Part shown: in pieces, positions 28,001-35,898 of the stretch | How positions within the stretch are numbered: the stretch's first letter is position 1 | Layout of the letters: each line of letters starts with the position of its first letter | DNA from: Bacteroidota bacterium | Lineage (GTDB): Bacteria > Bacteroidota > Bacteroidia > Bacteroidales > UBA7960 | Direction of reading: 5' to 3' | Length of the DNA: 41,389 nt | Assembly (NCBI GenBank): GCA_018335675.1 | Contig: JAGXRQ010000005.1 | Span: 1-41,389 of the forward strand | Program-made: the position numbers and the translations under genes | Notes under the pieces: generated by a model | What the model was told of the DNA's origin: nothing | The model's input: the letters and a program-made list of their open reading frames with translations, nothing else | The model's database searches: none

Positions 28001-31000
28001 CTGCTAACATTACTCCAAGAACATTGAATATTGAAGCAGTTGCTGTTTCTAAAGTTTATGGTGATGCTGATCCTGCATTTACATACACTATTATTTCCGG
28101 ATTACAATCCGGTGATGATGCAACTATTGTAACAGGAACTTTAACACGTGTTGCAGGCGAAGATGTTGGTACTTATGCAATCCAAGTTGGAACTCTAACT
28201 GCTGGTACAAACTATGCTATCAACTTTATCTCTCGTAACTTGACTATTACACCAAAAGCAATCACCGTAACTGCAGATGCTGGCCAAACTAAAGTTTATG
28301 GTTCAGCTGATCCTGTGTTTACTTTCGTTGCCACAGGTGTTGTTGGTGCTGATGCTCCTACAGGTGCATTAAGTCGCGCTTCAGGTAATGACGTTGGAAC
28401 GTATGCCATTACTTTAGGTACTTTAAGCTACGGTGGTAATTACACCATAACATTCGTATCTGAATTGTTTACGATAACTCCTAAAGCTATTACAGTAACT
28501 GCGGATGGTAAATCTAAAGTTTACGGTTCTGCTGATCCTGCTCTTACATATGTTGTTACCGGACTTGAATTCGGCGATGCTATGTCAGGTACACTTACAC
28601 GTGTTGCCGGTGAAGATGTTGGTACTTATGCAATTCAGCAAGGTACTCTAACTACTGGTGCTAACTATACTATTACTTATGTAGGTGCTAATTTATCTAT
28701 TACAGCAAAAGAAATCTTTGTTTATGCTGATGCAAAAACTAAGGTTTATGGTGCAGCAGATCCTGCATTAACTTATGCTGTTGTTGGATTGGTTGGTGGC
28801 GACTTATTATCAGGAGCACTAGCTCGTGCAGCAGGTGAAAATGTTGGCGTTTACGCTATTAACATTGGAACTTTAACCGGCGGAGCTAATTATACAATTA
28901 ACTTCACTCCTGAGGACCTTACTATCACTCCAAGAGGTTTAACTGTTACAGCCAATAACGCTATTAAAGTCTTCGGACAGACATTAGTGTTTGATGGAAC
29001 AGAATTTACTCATGGAGCGCTATCCTTTACGGATGAAGTAACAAGTGTTACATTAACAAGTGCTGGAGCTGACGCAGCTGCTGCTGTTGGTACATACCCA
29101 ATAGAACCTTCTGCTGCTGTTGGTGTTGGACTTGGTAACTATAACATTTCTTATGTAAATGGAGTCTTAACGATTACTGACAAGATTATACTTACTATTT
29201 CAGGACTAACTGCTGACAATAAAGTTTATGATGGTTACACTGATGCTACAATCAGCAACTTTGGTTCATTAGTAGGTGTTATTGGTAGTGATGATGTTAC
29301 TCTTGACACTGATGCTGCAGTAGCATTCTTCTCAAACAAGAATGTTGCAAATGGCAAAGTTGTTACTGTAACAGGTCTTATTCTTGACGGTGTTGATGCA
29401 GATAAGTATATTCTTGCAGCAACTCATTTCACTAATGCTGATATTACAGTTCGTTCTCTTGCATTAAGCAACTTTACCGCTGATGATAAAGTTTATGACG
29501 GTGGCATAACTGTTGCCGGAACAGGCTTTGACAATGACGTTCTTATAGGAGATGTTGTTGAGTTCTCATATACCGCACAGTTTGAAGATAAAAATGTTGG
29601 AGTTGACAAAAATGTTAACTATACCGGCATTGCAATCTCAGGCGGTACAGATATGAACAATTACAACCTTGCTACTGCTACAGGTACAGCTATTGCTAGC
29701 ATTACTGCTAGAGAAGTTACTATCGGTGGTACATTTACAGTTCTTGATAAAGTTTATGATGGAACTACTGCTGCTGTTATTTCTAACAATAATCTAATAT
29801 TGTTAGGTGCAATAGGTGGTGATTTTGTTAACCTTGCCAATGTAATTGCTGAGTTTGAATCAGCTGATATAAACACAGATATTACTGTGAATATTGTTAG
29901 CGCTGATTTGGATGGCGGCGACAAAGACAACTATTCATTATCACTTCTTGGTGCTCCTACAGCTACTGCTGACATTTTCGAACCTGAATATACTCTTACA
30001 CTTCTTGTAAACCCTGTTGATGCAGGTGTTGTTACAGGAGCTGGAGTTTATTTTGCAGGAACAGATGTTGACATTACTGCTGCTGTACTTGGAGAGTATG
30101 TGTTTGTTAAATGGACTAATGCTCTTGGAGTAGTAGTTAGTATTTTACCTGACTTCACATATACAATGCCGGCGAATAATGTTACTTTAACAGCTAACTT
30201 CATGGCTATTGACGACTTTGAAGTTATTGTTAATATTGTTCCGGTTGATGGTGGCTTTGTTACCGGTGCAGGATTCTATGCTGCAGGTGCTGATGTTACT
30301 CTTACAGCTACTCCGGAAATTGGCTACTACTTTGTTAACTGGACTGATACAGACGACATTGAAGTAACCGCTGATATTGAGTATACATTTACAATGCCTG
30401 ATCATAATGTTGAATTGAACGCAAACTTCGCTCAATATACTTATACACTTTCATTAATGGTTAATCCGGAAAATGCAGGTATTGTTACAGGTGAAGGCGT
30501 TTATGTAGCTGGTTTAGAAATTGAAATTACTGCAGCTGCTGAAGTAGGATTCGAATTTGTTAACTGGACTACAGATTTAGGTGTAGAAGTTAGCAATCAA
30601 TCTAACTTTACTTACACAATGCCAGCTGAAGACGTAACTCTTATAGCTAACTTCAAAGTTGAAGGACAATATGAAGTTATAGTTGTTGTTGTTCCTGAAG
30701 AAGGTGGTGTTGTTACAGGTGCAGGTTTCTACTTTGAAAATGACGAAGTTGTTATTGAAGCTGTTGCTAACTTAGGTTACACGTTTGTAAGCTGGGAAGT
30801 TGATGGAACAGTTGTTGAAACAGCTGAAACATACACATTCAATATGATGGCTGAAGACATCACTGTTACCGCAAACTTTGAAGCTAATTTCTATGAAATC
30901 ATTCTAATTTCTAGTCCTGCAGGTGCTGGTGTTCTTACAGGTGCAGGTTCTTACATATTTGGAACAGAAGTAGAAATTTCTGCAGTTGCTAATGAAGATT

Positions 31001-32037
31001 GGAAATTTGTTAACTGGATATTAGGCGGAGAAATTATCAGCGTTGATGCTACATTTAATTATGTTGTTACTGCTGCTAATGTTAATCTATATGCTATATT
31101 CGTTTCTGAAAACGAGTACGAGGTTACTATTACTGTTGTTCCTGAAGAAGGTGGTTCAGTAGCCGGTGCCGGTTGGTATGAATTAGGTACTGATGTTGAA
31201 GTACAAGCTACTGCTAATGCTGGTTATACTTTCATTGGCTGGGAACTTAATGGTGCTACAGTTGAAACTGCAACTACTTATACATTCACAATGCCTGAAG
31301 AAGATGTGAACTTAATTGCAAAATTTGAAATTAATGTTCATACTCTAACTCTTGTAGCAAATCCTGCTGCAGGTGGTACTTTAAGTGGTGGTGGTAACTA
31401 CGCAGTTGGAACAGTTGTTCCTGTGTCTGCTACACCGGCAGCTAACTATAGTTTCGTTCGCTGGACAATCGGCGCAACAGTTGTTAGTACAAGCGCAAGC
31501 TTCAACTACACAATGCCTGATAACAATGTTACATTAACTGCTAACTTCGAAGTTATTCCTGATCCTACTTATACTCTTACCGTTGTTGCTGATCCTGAAG
31601 AAGGTGGAAGCGTAACTGGTGGTGGTGAATATGAAGCAGGTACTTCTGTTACAGTTATTGCAACTGCTAATGCTAACTTCACATTTACTGGTTGGTATCT
31701 TGGTGGAACTCTTGTTAGTGAAGCATCATCATTCACTTTCAATATGCCTGCTGAGAATATTACATTAGTTGGTAAGTTTGGAACAGTTAATGTTAACGAT
31801 CCTTCTATCTTTAACGTAAGTCTATATCCAAATCCATCAAAAGGAAATGTTATAATTACTTCTGATAGGATTATTACTGAAGTTAAAGTATATGACATGA
31901 TTGGTAAAGTTGTTCATACTGCTCAACCTGATGCTGCGGTTATTGACCTTATGCTAAATGTTGAACCTGGTATGTACTTCGTAAGAATTTACACTCAAGC
32001 CGGTCAGTCAACTATTAAACTACAAATTACTAAATAA
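19093..32037 (+). CDS. Giant T9SS surface protein: cohesin-like, PKD-like, MBG/YDG and InlB-like repeats
   Basis: This 4314-aa protein is encoded by one uninterrupted 12.9-kb frame. A signal peptide (1-26) leads to a cohesin-like beta-sandwich (about 29-158; VVAFQMDVPLPTGFTYVGSS, then NPVTAYTGSTGIIATFQVTL and ALNIQNAILSDASG). After it come eight 84-aa PKD-like repeats (159-830), a bacterial Ig-like domain (about 830-912), a long MBG (YGX)/YDG array (about 913-3632), eight InlB-like repeats (about 3633-4229) and a T9SS sorting tail (4237-4314, SLYPNPSKG). No catalytic motif is seen. MBG/YDG and InlB-like repeats form stalks in bacterial adhesins, so a long surface fibre presenting the cohesin-like domain at its tip is inferred. 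The gene upstream encodes a dockerin protease with the same InlB-like module. A role in adhesion or scaffolding is likely; the ligand is unknown. Confidence 0.88.
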   Translation: MKTKKQFIFLTALFLMLFSVSAVKSQNTLSINNVTGCTSTTATIQVVMNNALPVVAFQMDVPLPTGFTYVGSSIALLRGTANHSISASIIGTNTLRILSYSNPVTAYTGSTGIIATFQVTLPGAAGSHALNIQNAILSDASGANIISGTVGGTATVNAVPAQPSVITGATNPCQGSSQVYSVTNVAGVTYNWTFPAGWTQTAGGTTNSVTVTVGANAGNVTVTPSNACGNGTAQTLAVTVNTVPAQPSVITGATNPCLGSSQVYSVTNVAGVTYNWTFPAGWTQTAGGTTNSVTVTVGANAGNVSVTPSNACGNGTARTLAVTVNTVPAQPSAITGATNPCQTSSQVYSVTNVAGVTYNWTFPAGWTQTAGGTTNSVTVTVGAGTGNVTVTPSNICGNGTASTLAVTVNTVPAQPSVITGATTPCQGSSQVYSVTNVAGVTYNWTFPAGWTQTAGGTTNSVTVTVGAGSGNVSVTPSNICGNGTARTLAVTVTTVPAQPSAITGATNPCQTSSQVYSVTNVAGVTYNWTFPAGWTQTAGGTTNSVTVTVGASGGNVSVTPSNACGNGTAQTLAVTVNTVPAQPSVITGATTPCETSSQVYSVTNVAGVTYNWTFPAGWTQTAGGTTNSVTVTVGAGSGNVSVTPSNVCGNGTASTLAVTTTAVPAQPSVITGATTPCQGTSQVYSVTNVAGVTYNWTFPAGWTQTAGGTTNSITVTVGAGSGNVTVTPSNACGNGTARSLAVTVSTVPAQPSVITGAATPAFGTSQVYSVTNVAGVTYNWTYPADWTQTAGGTTNSVTATVGIQSGNITVTPSNVCGNGTARTLAVAPVKGTPTITWPTATAITYGAQLSAATLSGGSAEYLGSPVPGTFTYLSPTFVPNAGTYVASVRFTPTDTDRYNTVDGTVNVTVNARALTLTANAQSKVYGDADPVFTYAITTGSLYGTDVLVGTPTRILGQNVGNYAINQGTVAASPTPANYVITWVSANLTITARPITVTADAGQSKVYGDANPVYTYTAPALQFTDTWTGALARAAGENVGSYAINIGTLAPSAPGNYTVTFVGANFAITPKAITVTANSGQTKVYGAVDPTFTYTASGVIGGDTPSGALARTAGQNVGTYPINIGTLSYGANYTITFVAANFTITQRALTITANDITKTVGILYTFTGTEFTHGTLYYSDAVTSATITSTGAPAGAAVGTYPIVISAAVGAGLANYNISYVNGTLTVQDLIPLTLDGAVASNKVYDGNSNATITSWGTLSGVQGGDVVTINTAAASAAFNNKNVGVGKTVTLSNVILDGPDAYKYYLVTPTTTANITQRTLTLSTFTANNKVYDRTTDVTGTGFSDNRIGGDVLTFTFTAAFADFNVGVGKTVNYTGIAISGGTDAGNYVLASTVGSTTANITPRPITVTATAQSKVYGDADPVLTYTVTGLIAPDAMSGALTRVAGENIGAYAIQQGTLTAGANYTISYTGANLTITAKAITVTAEAKTKVYGQVDPALTYVVVGLVGGDTMSGALTRAAGNNVGTYAILQGTLTAGSNYTITYTGANFTITPKGLTVTAEAKTKVYGQIDPALTYVVTGLETGDSMSGALTRVAGNNVGVYAIQQGTLTAGANYTINYTGANFTITAKPITVTANAQSKVYGSADPALTYVVAGLETGDSMSGALTRAAGENIGTYAINQGTLTAGANYTITYNGALLTITAKALTVTAEAKTKVYGQVDPALTYVVTGLETGDSMSGALTRVAGNNVGVYAIQQGTLTAGANYTITYVGANFTITAKPITVAANAQTKVYGQADPALTYVVTGLETGDSMSGSLTRVAGENVGTYAINQGTLTAGGNYTITYTGANFTITAKVLTITANNITKIFGETYTFTGTEFSSVGLIGTDAVTSATITSTGAPAGAAVGTYPIVISAAVGTGLSNYSITYVNGTMTVENKILLTISGLTANNKPYDSNNTATISSYGTLVGVQSGDVVTLVTTSAVATFNNKNVGDGKTVTVTGLTLGGADANKYTIASSHTTTANITVRTVTLFAFTASNKVYDRTTAATGTGFSDDRVAGDVLTFTYTAAFDNFNVGVGKTVNYTAIAISGGTDAGNYTLASTTGSATANITPRPITVTADAKTKVYGDSDPTLTYIVSGLIAPDAMSGALTRVAGENVGTWAIQQGTLTAGANYTITYTGANLTITPKAITVTANSGQTKVYGAANPVYTYTASGVVGGDTPTGALARTAGENIGTYPINIGTLSYGANYTVTFVAANFTITAKPITVTAEAKSKVYGQVDPALTYVVVGLVGGDTMSGALTRVAGENIGTYAIQQGTLTAGTNYTITYTGALLTITAKSITVTADAKTKVYGDVDPALTYVVTGLETGDSMSGALTRVAGNNIGTYAIQQGTLTAGSNYTINYVGANFTITAKAITVTANSGQTKVYGAADPVFTYTAVGVVGADAPTGALSRVAGNNVGTYAITIGTLSYGANYTITFVSANFTITAKSITVTADAKSKVYGSADPALTYVVTGLETGDSMSGALTRVAGTNVGTYAIQQGTLTAGANYTINYVGALLTITAKSITVTADAKTKVYGEVDPALTYVVTGLETGDSMSGALSRAAGSNVGTYAILQGTLSAGANYTINYVGANLTITAKAITVTANAGQTKVYGSADPVFTYTAVGVVGADAPSGALSRVTPSVQTVGTYAITQGTLTYGANYTITFVSADFTITAKALTVTANNRTKSVGQTLTFLGTEFTTAGLVFADEVTSATITSTGAPAGAAVGTYPIVISAAVGTGLTNYTISYVNGTLTVADLIELSLTGLTANNKVYDATSTATISNYGTLTGVLGGDVVTLVTTGSTAAFNNKVVGNGKQVIVVGLSLAGADAHKYFIDNQTTTANITPKDLTLSSFTASNKIYDGTTSVTGTGFSDDRLGTDVLNFTFTAAFVDRNVGVGKNVNYTGITISGGVDAGNYNLVTTSGTATANITPRTLNIEAVAVSKVYGDADPAFTYTIISGLQSGDDATIVTGTLTRVAGEDVGTYAIQVGTLTAGTNYAINFISRNLTITPKAITVTADAGQTKVYGSADPVFTFVATGVVGADAPTGALSRASGNDVGTYAITLGTLSYGGNYTITFVSELFTITPKAITVTADGKSKVYGSADPALTYVVTGLEFGDAMSGTLTRVAGEDVGTYAIQQGTLTTGANYTITYVGANLSITAKEIFVYADAKTKVYGAADPALTYAVVGLVGGDLLSGALARAAGENVGVYAINIGTLTGGANYTINFTPEDLTITPRGLTVTANNAIKVFGQTLVFDGTEFTHGALSFTDEVTSVTLTSAGADAAAAVGTYPIEPSAAVGVGLGNYNISYVNGVLTITDKIILTISGLTADNKVYDGYTDATISNFGSLVGVIGSDDVTLDTDAAVAFFSNKNVANGKVVTVTGLILDGVDADKYILAATHFTNADITVRSLALSNFTADDKVYDGGITVAGTGFDNDVLIGDVVEFSYTAQFEDKNVGVDKNVNYTGIAISGGTDMNNYNLATATGTAIASITAREVTIGGTFTVLDKVYDGTTAAVISNNNLILLGAIGGDFVNLANVIAEFESADINTDITVNIVSADLDGGDKDNYSLSLLGAPTATADIFEPEYTLTLLVNPVDAGVVTGAGVYFAGTDVDITAAVLGEYVFVKWTNALGVVVSILPDFTYTMPANNVTLTANFMAIDDFEVIVNIVPVDGGFVTGAGFYAAGADVTLTATPEIGYYFVNWTDTDDIEVTADIEYTFTMPDHNVELNANFAQYTYTLSLMVNPENAGIVTGEGVYVAGLEIEITAAAEVGFEFVNWTTDLGVEVSNQSNFTYTMPAEDVTLIANFKVEGQYEVIVVVVPEEGGVVTGAGFYFENDEVVIEAVANLGYTFVSWEVDGTVVETAETYTFNMMAEDITVTANFEANFYEIILISSPAGAGVLTGAGSYIFGTEVEISAVANEDWKFVNWILGGEIISVDATFNYVVTAANVNLYAIFVSENEYEVTITVVPEEGGSVAGAGWYELGTDVEVQATANAGYTFIGWELNGATVETATTYTFTMPEEDVNLIAKFEINVHTLTLVANPAAGGTLSGGGNYAVGTVVPVSATPAANYSFVRWTIGATVVSTSASFNYTMPDNNVTLTANFEVIPDPTYTLTVVADPEEGGSVTGGGEYEAGTSVTVIATANANFTFTGWYLGGTLVSEASSFTFNMPAENITLVGKFGTVNVNDPSIFNVSLYPNPSKGNVIITSDRIITEVKVYDMIGKVVHTAQPDAAVIDLMLNVEPGMYFVRIYTQAGQSTIKLQITK
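19567..21582 (+). repeat. Eight exact 252-bp repeats encoding PKD-like domains
   Basis: Repeat starts (VPAQPS) fall at 19567, 19819, 20071, 20323, 20575, 20827, 21079 and 21331, an exact 252-bp (84-aa) period. Each copy encodes YSVTNVAGVTYNWTFPAGWT or a close variant and, in copies 1-7, two Cys (TxPC or NPC, then CGNGT). Copies 3 and 5 share the same CQTSSQ variant with nearly identical DNA, suggesting recombination between units. Copy 8 is the most diverged and has lost the first Cys. Confidence 0.97.
21829..29985 (+). repeat. MBG/YDG domain array in four higher-order blocks
   Basis: About 34 domains were counted by their KVYG or KVYD cores. The order is 3 MBG + MBG variant + 2 YDG (about 21829-23301), 6 + variant + 2 (23302-25428), 8 + variant + 2 (25429-28017), and 4 + variant + 3 (28018-29985). 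MBG units in the second block start at 23302, 23527, 23752, 23977, 24202 and 24427, an exact 225-bp (75-aa) period; units with an extra Gly in NSGQTKVYG are 76 aa. The variant units, lacking the KVYG core, carry SATITSTGAPAGAAVGTYPI in blocks 1-3. Confidence 0.9.
29989..31783 (+). repeat. Eight InlB-like (bacterial repeat) domains
   Basis: Eight units of about 72-77 aa share the pattern NP-x-x-GG-x-VTGAG-x-Y-x-x-G, then a F-x-x-W core and a YTMPA-x-x-V-x-LTANF close. They are more divergent and more acidic than the preceding MBG units. The same module occurs once in the neighbouring protease (residues 1306-1376). They connect the long stalk to the T9SS sorting tail. Confidence 0.85.
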
Positions 32038-32069
32038 TCTGCTCGACAGATATTCGGTAAAATAAATAT

Positions 32070-32103
32070 AAGCAGGTGGGCATTAGTCCACCTGCTTTTT
32101 TTA
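32070..32103 (+). terminator. Intrinsic terminator after the giant surface-protein gene
   Basis: A perfect 10-bp stem, AAGCAGGTGG / CCACCTGCTT, with an 8-nt loop is followed by a T-run, 33 bp behind the stop codon. It separates the giant gene from leuS. Confidence 0.92.
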
Positions 32104-32158
32104 TAATGGTTTTATTCCTCTACATTTAGTAATTTCGCATTCTGAAAATTTAGAAAAA

Positions 32159-34921
32159 ATGGAATATAATTTTAATGAAGTAGAAGCCAAGTGGCAAAAA
32201 ATCTGGAAAGAAAATAAAACCTATTCGGTAAAAGTCGAAAAAGATAAACCAAAATTCTATGTGCTTGATATGTTTCCTTATCCTTCAGGTGCCGGATTGC
32301 ATGTCGGACATCCACTAGGTTATATTGCGTCAGACATTTATTCAAGGTATAAAAGACAAAAAGGATATAATGTTCTTCATCCTATGGGGTATGATGCTTA
32401 TGGGCTTCCAGCAGAACAGTATGCTATTCAAACCGGGCAACATCCTGCAACAACTACCGAAAGAAACATTGCAAGATACAGACAACAGCTTGACAAAATT
32501 GGTTTTTCTTACGACTGGGATAGAGAAGTAAGAACTTGCGAACCTGAATATTATAAATGGACTCAATGGACATTTATACAATTATATAAGTCGTGGTTTA
32601 ATAAAAAAACAAATAAAGCTGAGAATATTAATGTTCTTGTTGATTATTTCAATGAAAATGGAAGTGTGAATATTGATGCAGCTTGCGCTGAGCATGAACC
32701 TTTTTCTGCCAATGATTGGAAGAATATGTCGGAAGCCGAACAGCAAAGCATTTTAATGAATTATAGATTGGCTTATCTTTCGGAAACTCACGTTAACTGG
32801 TGTCCGGCTCTTGGAACGGTACTCGCCAATGATGAAGTTAAAGAGGGTTTCTCTGTCAGAGGAAATCATCCTGTGGAAAGAAAAAAGATGAATCAGTGGT
32901 TTTTAAGGATTACTGCTTATTCAGAAAGGCTATTGGATGGTCTGGATAAAATAGAATGGAGCGATTCTTTAAAAGAAATTCAAAAAAACTGGATTGGCAA
33001 ATCTGAAGGTGCTTCAGTTTTATTTAAAGTTAAAGACTTTGAGTTTAATATTGAAATATTTACCAGCCGCCCTGATACAATTTTTGGAGCTACATTTATG
33101 GTGCTTGCCCCAGAGCACGAACTTACTTTGAAAATTACTACAAAGGAATTCGAAAATCAGGTGTTGAGTTATATTAATGAGGCAAAAAAGAAAAGTGAGA
33201 GGGAAAGAATCTCTGAAGTTAAAAAAGTTAGCGGGCAGTTTACAGGAGCTTATTGTATTCATCCTTTTACAGGGGAAAACATTCCGGTGTATATTTCAGA
33301 TTATGTTCTCGCCGGATATGGAACAGGCGCCATAATGGCCGTGCCTGCCCATGATAGCCGCGATTATGATTTTGCAAAACATTTCAAGCTTCCAATTATT
33401 GAGGTTGTTTCAGGTGGAAATATTGAAGTTGAATCTTATGATGCTAAAGAAGGAAAGTTAATTAATAGTGATTTTATTAACGGACTCGAAGTTAAAGATG
33501 CAATTTCAAAAGTTCTTTTAAAAATTGAGGAAGTTGGAATAGGGAAGAAGCAAATTAATTATAGATTGCGAGATGCAATCTTTAGCAGACAGAGATACTG
33601 GGGCGAACCATTTCCTGTTTTTTATAAAAATGGTATTCCTTATGTTTTAGACGAAGATAAGCTACCTCTTGAACTTCCAGCAGTAGATGCATATCTTCCC
33701 ACTGAAAGCGGGCAGCCGCCTTTGGCCAGAGCGAAAAATTGGCAAACTTCAGATGGTTATCCTCTGGAGTGTAATACAATGCCCGGCTTTGCCGGCTCTT
33801 CAGCATATTATATCCGGTATATGGATCCGAGAAACAACAAAGCTCTTGTTGCCAAAGATGCCGTGGAATACTGGAGAAATGTAGATTTGTATATTGGTGG
33901 TGCCGAACATGCAACCGGTCACCTTATTTATGCTCGATTCTGGAACAAGTTTTTGTTCGACATAGGTTTAGTAGTCGAAGATGAGCCTTTTAAAAAACTT
34001 ATCAATCAAGGAATGATTCAGGGTAGGTCAAGTTTTGTATATAGGGTTAAAGGAAGTAACAAGTTTGTTTCTTATAATCTTAGAAAAGACTTCGACACTA
34101 TGCCTATTCATGTTGACGTTTATATAGTTCATAATGATATTCTTGATGTAGAGGCATTTAGAAATTGGAACGCTGAATATAAAACAGCCGAATTTGTGTT
34201 GGAAAATGGCAACTATGTATGTGGTTGGGAGGTTGAAAAAATGTCTAAGTCTTTCCATAATGTGGTAAATCCTGACGACCTTATTGAAAAATATGGTGCT
34301 GATACTTTAAGGCTTTATGAAATGTTTTTAGGACCTATTGAACAAGCAAAGCCATGGGATACTAATGGTATTGAGGGGGTATTTCGCTTTATAAGAAAGC
34401 TATGGAGGTTGTTCCATAGCCGTGATAATAATTTTGAAGTGACGGAAGAAAAACCAACTGATGCTGAATTTAAAATTCTTCATAAAACAATAAAAAAAAT
34501 AAGCGAGGATATCGAAAGGTTTTCTTTTAATACTTCTGTAAGTGCTTTTATGGTTTGTGTGAATGAGCTTACTGATCTTAAATGTAATAAAAGAGAAATT
34601 CTTCAGCCGTTGGTTGTTACTCTATCTTCTTTTGCACCACATATTTGTGAAGAATTATGGCATTTATTAGGAAATGAAACTAGTGTTGTTAATGCTAAAT
34701 TCCCGGATGTAATTCAGAAGTATGTCGAAGACGACGTGAAAGTTTACCCTGTGTCTTTTAATGGCAAAATGCGATTTACTATTGAATTGCCTGCAAATAT
34801 GAAGCCATCGGAAGTTGAGGCTGAAGTACTTAAAACAAAAGATGCGGAGAAATATCTTCAAGGAAATAAACCTAAGAAAGTTATCGTTGTTCCTGGAAAA
34901 ATTGTGAATATAGTTGTTTAA
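32159..34921 (+). CDS. leuS: Leucyl-tRNA synthetase
   Basis: The 920-aa class I synthetase is cytoplasmic and charges tRNA-Leu. HIGH motif HVGH is at residues 48-51 inside [18 protein letters not shown]; the KMSKS loop is KMSKS at 694-698. An editing (CP1) domain is present between them ([20 protein letters not shown] and [19 protein letters not shown], the hydrolytic site region), so mischarged products can be cleared. The C-terminal anticodon-binding and C-terminal domains are complete ([17 protein letters not shown]). ATG 32159 is directly preceded by an A-rich leader, fitting Bacteroidota translation initiation. It starts behind a strong terminator and therefore has its own promoter. Confidence 0.97.
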   Translation: MEYNFNEVEAKWQKIWKENKTYSVKVEKDKPKFYVLDMFPYPSGAGLHVGHPLGYIASDIYSRYKRQKGYNVLHPMGYDAYGLPAEQYAIQTGQHPATTTERNIARYRQQLDKIGFSYDWDREVRTCEPEYYKWTQWTFIQLYKSWFNKKTNKAENINVLVDYFNENGSVNIDAACAEHEPFSANDWKNMSEAEQQSILMNYRLAYLSETHVNWCPALGTVLANDEVKEGFSVRGNHPVERKKMNQWFLRITAYSERLLDGLDKIEWSDSLKEIQKNWIGKSEGASVLFKVKDFEFNIEIFTSRPDTIFGATFMVLAPEHELTLKITTKEFENQVLSYINEAKKKSERERISEVKKVSGQFTGAYCIHPFTGENIPVYISDYVLAGYGTGAIMAVPAHDSRDYDFAKHFKLPIIEVVSGGNIEVESYDAKEGKLINSDFINGLEVKDAISKVLLKIEEVGIGKKQINYRLRDAIFSRQRYWGEPFPVFYKNGIPYVLDEDKLPLELPAVDAYLPTESGQPPLARAKNWQTSDGYPLECNTMPGFAGSSAYYIRYMDPRNNKALVAKDAVEYWRNVDLYIGGAEHATGHLIYARFWNKFLFDIGLVVEDEPFKKLINQGMIQGRSSFVYRVKGSNKFVSYNLRKDFDTMPIHVDVYIVHNDILDVEAFRNWNAEYKTAEFVLENGNYVCGWEVEKMSKSFHNVVNPDDLIEKYGADTLRLYEMFLGPIEQAKPWDTNGIEGVFRFIRKLWRLFHSRDNNFEVTEEKPTDAEFKILHKTIKKISEDIERFSFNTSVSAFMVCVNELTDLKCNKREILQPLVVTLSSFAPHICEELWHLLGNETSVVNAKFPDVIQKYVEDDVKVYPVSFNGKMRFTIELPANMKPSEVEAEVLKTKDAEKYLQGNKPKKVIVVPGKIVNIVV

Positions 34922-35017
34922 CGTGTTTTTATGATATAATGTAGTATGGCACATTTTATGCAAAAGAATACATATGTTTATAAGCAACAAGATTAAAAAT
35001 CTAAATATCTGTAGAAT

Positions 35018-35827
35018 ATGAAATTTGCCGAGAGAATATCAGTGATTCTGTTTATTGCCGTTTTAGCAATATTTACACAAGACGCTGTAGGTCAGAATCT
35101 AAGAAAGGTCAACAATACTTCTTTTCAAAGAGGAGAAAAAATTGTTTACAGAGTTTATTACGATAGCTGGGTGCTGAGTAATGTTACTGCCGGAGAAGCC
35201 TCTCTTGAAATTATGCAAAACAATGAAAAGGTTGCAGGAAGAAACACCTTGCATGTTGTTGGTATTGGAAAAACCAAGGGGTTGTTTAATCTGTTTTTCA
35301 AAGTTGTAAACAGATACGAAACATATATAGATGAAGAAGCAATTGCTCCACTAATCTTTATAAGGAGAATCAATGAGGGTGGGTATATTATTAATCAAGA
35401 TGTTTACTTCAATCATTACACAAATAAAGCGAAAAGCAATACGGCAACAGTAGATGTTGCTCCTTATGTGCAAGACATTATCTCTGCGTTCTACTTCGCC
35501 AGAACTTACGATTTTGCAAATGCAAAAGTAGGAGATGAGTACGACGTAACATTCTTCCTCGACGATTCAGTTTATGTTTCTAAGATACTTTATGATGGAA
35601 AAGAAGTTGTGTCAAATAGAATGGGAACATTCAATACTCTCCGCTTTAAGCCAATGGTTCTTACAGGAACAGTCTTTAAACAGCCCTATCCTATGACATT
35701 ATGGATATCTGATGATAAAAACAAAATTCCTATAATGCTTGAATCCGGCATTTTAGTTGGAAGCGTAAAAATGGAGCTTATTGATTACAGCGGGTTGAAG
35801 AACCCGATTACTTCCAAGATAAGATAG
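35018..35827 (+). CDS. DUF3108 domain protein, exported
   Basis: The 269-aa protein has a signal peptide of about 25 residues (ending TQDAVGQ) and a DUF3108 domain over most of the rest: FQRGEKIVYRVYYDSWV at the start, then VVGIGKTKGLFNLFFKVVNRYE, and KIPIMLESGILVGSVKMEL near the end. DUF3108 proteins are periplasmic or outer-membrane-associated beta-rich proteins of unknown function. It lies about 97 bp behind leuS, with no terminator found between, so readthrough is possible. It ends in a bidirectional terminator shared with groEL. No lipobox Cys is present. Confidence 0.82.
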   Translation: MKFAERISVILFIAVLAIFTQDAVGQNLRKVNNTSFQRGEKIVYRVYYDSWVLSNVTAGEASLEIMQNNEKVAGRNTLHVVGIGKTKGLFNLFFKVVNRYETYIDEEAIAPLIFIRRINEGGYIINQDVYFNHYTNKAKSNTATVDVAPYVQDIISAFYFARTYDFANAKVGDEYDVTFFLDDSVYVSKILYDGKEVVSNRMGTFNTLRFKPMVLTGTVFKQPYPMTLWISDDKNKIPIMLESGILVGSVKMELIDYSGLKNPITSKIR

Positions 35828-35849
35828 ACTGACATCAGATTAGATATAA

Positions 35850-35880
35850 AAAAACCCGAACCAATTTGGTTCGGGTTTTT
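35850..35880. terminator. Bidirectional terminator between DUF3108 gene and groEL
   Basis: A perfect 14-bp stem has arms AAAAACCCGAACCA and TGGTTCGGGTTTTT and a 3-nt loop. Because the arms start with A and end with T, the hairpin has a T-run on both strands and can terminate both convergent genes. Confidence 0.93.
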
Positions 35881-35898
35881 GGTATTGTGAAATTGATA

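Noticed and set aside
34935-34940. TATAAT box upstream of the DUF3108 gene
   Set aside because: Matches the E. coli -10, but Bacteroidota use a different promoter form, no matching upstream box is seen, and AT-rich DNA gives such hits by chance.
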